Origin: Prevotella sp.
Lineage (GTDB): Bacteria; Bacteroidota; Bacteroidia; Bacteroidales; Bacteroidaceae
Direction of reading: 5' to 3'
Assembly: GCA_021204905.1 (NCBI GenBank)
Contig: JAJPYN010000008.1
Location: 62,001-126,000 of the forward strand
Length of the DNA stretch: 64,000 nt
Every line of letters begins with the position of its first letter. The stretch's first letter is position 1. The position numbers were made by a program, and so were the translations under genes. Under the pieces are notes generated by a model. It ran no database searches. It was not told the DNA's origin and saw only the letters and a list, made by a program, of their open reading frames with translations. This document shows, piece by piece, positions 62,325 through 64,000 of this stretch.

Positions 62325-64000
62325 ATGGAAGATAATCAGACTATCGATCAGGATAGGATACTCAGAGTGAATATTGAGGAGGAGATGAAGTCGAGCTATA
62401 TCGACTACTCCATGTCGGTAATTGTGGCGCGTGCATTGCCCGACGTGCGCGACGGTTTCAAGCCCGTTCACCGCCGCATCCTCTTCGGAATGATGAACAT
62501 CAACAATGTCAGCACGCAGCCTTACAAGAAGTGCGCGCGCGTCGTGGGCGAGGTTTTGGGTAAGTTCCACCCGCACGGCGACAGTTCCATTTACGGCGCG
62601 TTGGTGCGCATGGGGCAGGATTGGAATATGCGCTACACCCTTGTCGACGGGCAAGGCAACTTCGGTTCGGTCGACGGCGACGGTGCTGCGGCAATGCGTT
62701 ATACCGAGTGCCGGCTTTCTAAGATGGGCGAGCATATCATGGACGACATTAAGAAAGAGACCGTCGATATGGAGCCCAACTTCGACAATACCACGTTGGA
62801 GCCGACGGTGATGCCTACGAAAGTGCCCAACTTACTTGTCAACGGAGGCAACGGCATCGCGGTGGGTATGGCGACAAACATCCCCACGCACAACCTCGGC
62901 GAGGTGATCGACGGCTGCTGCGCATATATCGACGACCCGGAGATTGATACCGAAGGGCTGATGAAATATATCCCCGCGCCGGACTTCCCCACAGGTGCGT
63001 ACATCTACGGACTACAAGGCGTGCGCGACGCATACGAGACGGGACGCGGCAGGATAGTGATGCGCGCCAAGGCGGAGATTGAGACCGGCGAGACGCACGA
63101 CAAGATTGTCATCACCGAAATCCCGTACGGCGTGAACAAACAGCAGCTGATTGAGTACATCGCAGAGCTGGTGAAGGACGGCAAAATCGACGGTATCACC
63201 AATGCTAACGACGAGACCGGACGGCAAGGAATGCGCATTGTGATCGATGTGCGCCGCGATGCCAACGCGAACGTCATACTCAACAAGCTTTTCAAAATGA
63301 CCGCCTTACAGAGCTCGTTCTCGGTTAATCAGATTGCATTAGTAAAGGGACGGCCGCGCTTGCTTACGCTGAAAGAGTGCATAAAGTACTTTGTGGAGCA
63401 CCGCCACGAGGTAACGATACGCCGCACGAAGTATGACAAGAAGAAGGCTGAGGAGCGTGCGCACCTGTTGGAAGCATTGATCACCGCGTGCGACAACATC
63501 GACGAGGTGGTGCATATCATACGCGGCAGCCGCACGCCGGCGGAGGCAATGGAGAAGCTGATGGCGCGGTTCGCGTTCGACGAGGTGCAGGCAAAGTACG
63601 TCGTTGATATGCGTCTGTCGCAGCTGACCGGACTTTCGATGGAGCAGCTGCACAACGAATACAACGATATTCTTGCGCAGATAAAGTATTTGCAGAGCAT
63701 TCTCGACGACCCGGAGCTGTGCAAGAAGGTGATGAAAGACGAGCTCATCGAGGTCAAGGAGAAATACGGCGACGCGCGCCGGACGAAGATTATCCCCGCC
63801 GAACACGAGTTTAATGCGGAAGATTTCTACCCGAACAGCCCCGTTGTCATTACGGTCAGTCATCTCGGATATGTGAAACGCACCGCTCTGAGCGAATATC
63901 GCGAGCAGTCGCGCGGCGGCGTAGGGGCTAAGGCAGCGCGCCACAGGGACAATGATTTCGCGGAACTGATCTACCCCGCCACTATGCACCAGACGCTCAT
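62325..64000 (+). CDS. gyrA: DNA gyrase subunit A (partial, C-terminus outside window)
   Basis: 558 residues visible from [15 protein letters not shown]. Breakage-reunion domain with the catalytic Tyr in AAMRYTECR (Y126, E. coli Y122) and [16 protein letters not shown]. The quinolone-determining region reads [13 protein letters not shown]87 equals E. coli S83, and G91 stands where E. coli has D87. The C-terminal beta-pinwheel begins near [28 protein letters not shown] and [13 protein letters not shown] are normal for GyrA. A TAATTTTG box lies at 62204-62211. Confidence 0.97.
   Translation, partial: MEDNQTIDQDRILRVNIEEEMKSSYIDYSMSVIVARALPDVRDGFKPVHRRILFGMMNINNVSTQPYKKCARVVGEVLGKFHPHGDSSIYGALVRMGQDWNMRYTLVDGQGNFGSVDGDGAAAMRYTECRLSKMGEHIMDDIKKETVDMEPNFDNTTLEPTVMPTKVPNLLVNGGNGIAVGMATNIPTHNLGEVIDGCCAYIDDPEIDTEGLMKYIPAPDFPTGAYIYGLQGVRDAYETGRGRIVMRAKAEIETGETHDKIVITEIPYGVNKQQLIEYIAELVKDGKIDGITNANDETGRQGMRIVIDVRRDANANVILNKLFKMTALQSSFSVNQIALVKGRPRLLTLKECIKYFVEHRHEVTIRRTKYDKKKAEERAHLLEALITACDNIDEVVHIIRGSRTPAEAMEKLMARFAFDEVQAKYVVDMRLSQLTGLSMEQLHNEYNDILAQIKYLQSILDDPELCKKVMKDELIEVKEKYGDARRTKIIPAEHEFNAEDFYPNSPVVITVSHLGYVKRTALSEYREQSRGGVGAKAARHRDNDFAELIYPATMHQTL

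Overview
The window is a 64 kb chromosomal segment of a Bacteroidales-type bacterium (Bacteroidota) with fairly high GC for that group. The evidence is consistent across the window. Several genes are preceded by the Bacteroidota promoter form TTTG-N19-20-TAnnTTTG. The order L28-L33-DUF4295 is typical of the phylum, and the tmRNA tag reads GENNYALAA. Other phylum-associated genes are a long SecA (about 1130 aa), a DUF4105 protein, a DUF4301 protein and a gliding-motility-type C-terminal domain protein. I do not assign a genus.

Layout. 1-3285: a partial S41 protease, a dCMP deaminase and an M3 oligopeptidase, all on minus. 3482-3876: tmRNA. 4044-24755: a large capsule/exopolysaccharide locus. 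The plus-strand part holds an SLBB export protein, a Wzz-like chain regulator, a Wzy-like polymerase, a Wzx-like flippase, a polysaccharide pyruvyl transferase and three glycosyltransferases, with two nearly duplicated lipoproteins interleaved. The minus-strand part holds a membrane-anchored beta-helix protein, a WecA-like/GT2 fusion, a small lipoprotein and a Wzi-like protein. Two genes of this locus (an acyltransferase and the second lipoprotein) are broken at G7 tracts, and one extra G would restore each frame.

25029-44452: tRNA-Ser, a POT peptide transporter, an outer-membrane barrel protein with a LysM/periplasmic-binding protein, then uvrA, ftsY, rimO, HU and an unusual HU-transmembrane-LysM-like protein, RNase P RNA, tRNA-Arg, an isolated hypothetical gene, an aldo/keto reductase, DUF4301, nth, DUF2461 and a ComEC-like protein. 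44629-50724 (minus): secA, a degenerate alkaline-phosphatase-fold protein and the DUF4105 protein. 50860-56482: a compact five-gene operon (solute-binding lipoprotein, TPR-like protein, ABC-type ATPase, DUF4435 TOPRIM protein, AlkD-like HEAT protein). I consider it the most interesting functional unit; the ATPase/DUF4435 pair recalls PARIS and OLD systems. 56660-64000: DUF362, RNase Y, ZapA, a coiled-coil protein, a hypothetical protein, PncC, L28, L33, DUF4295 and partial gyrA.

Two layers of structure lie outside the gene list. First, five elements of 72-77 bp share conserved ends (TTAGTTGCTACTAA-like at one end, TCGGGTTCGTTTCAA-like at the other) around variable centres; two lie just downstream of the two tRNA genes, one is inside a coding region and one covers a start codon. 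Second, several gene ends carry 13-34 bp tandem repeats whose unit includes the stop codon. A candidate small RNA with a consensus promoter and a terminator is also visible at 38551-38620 on minus.
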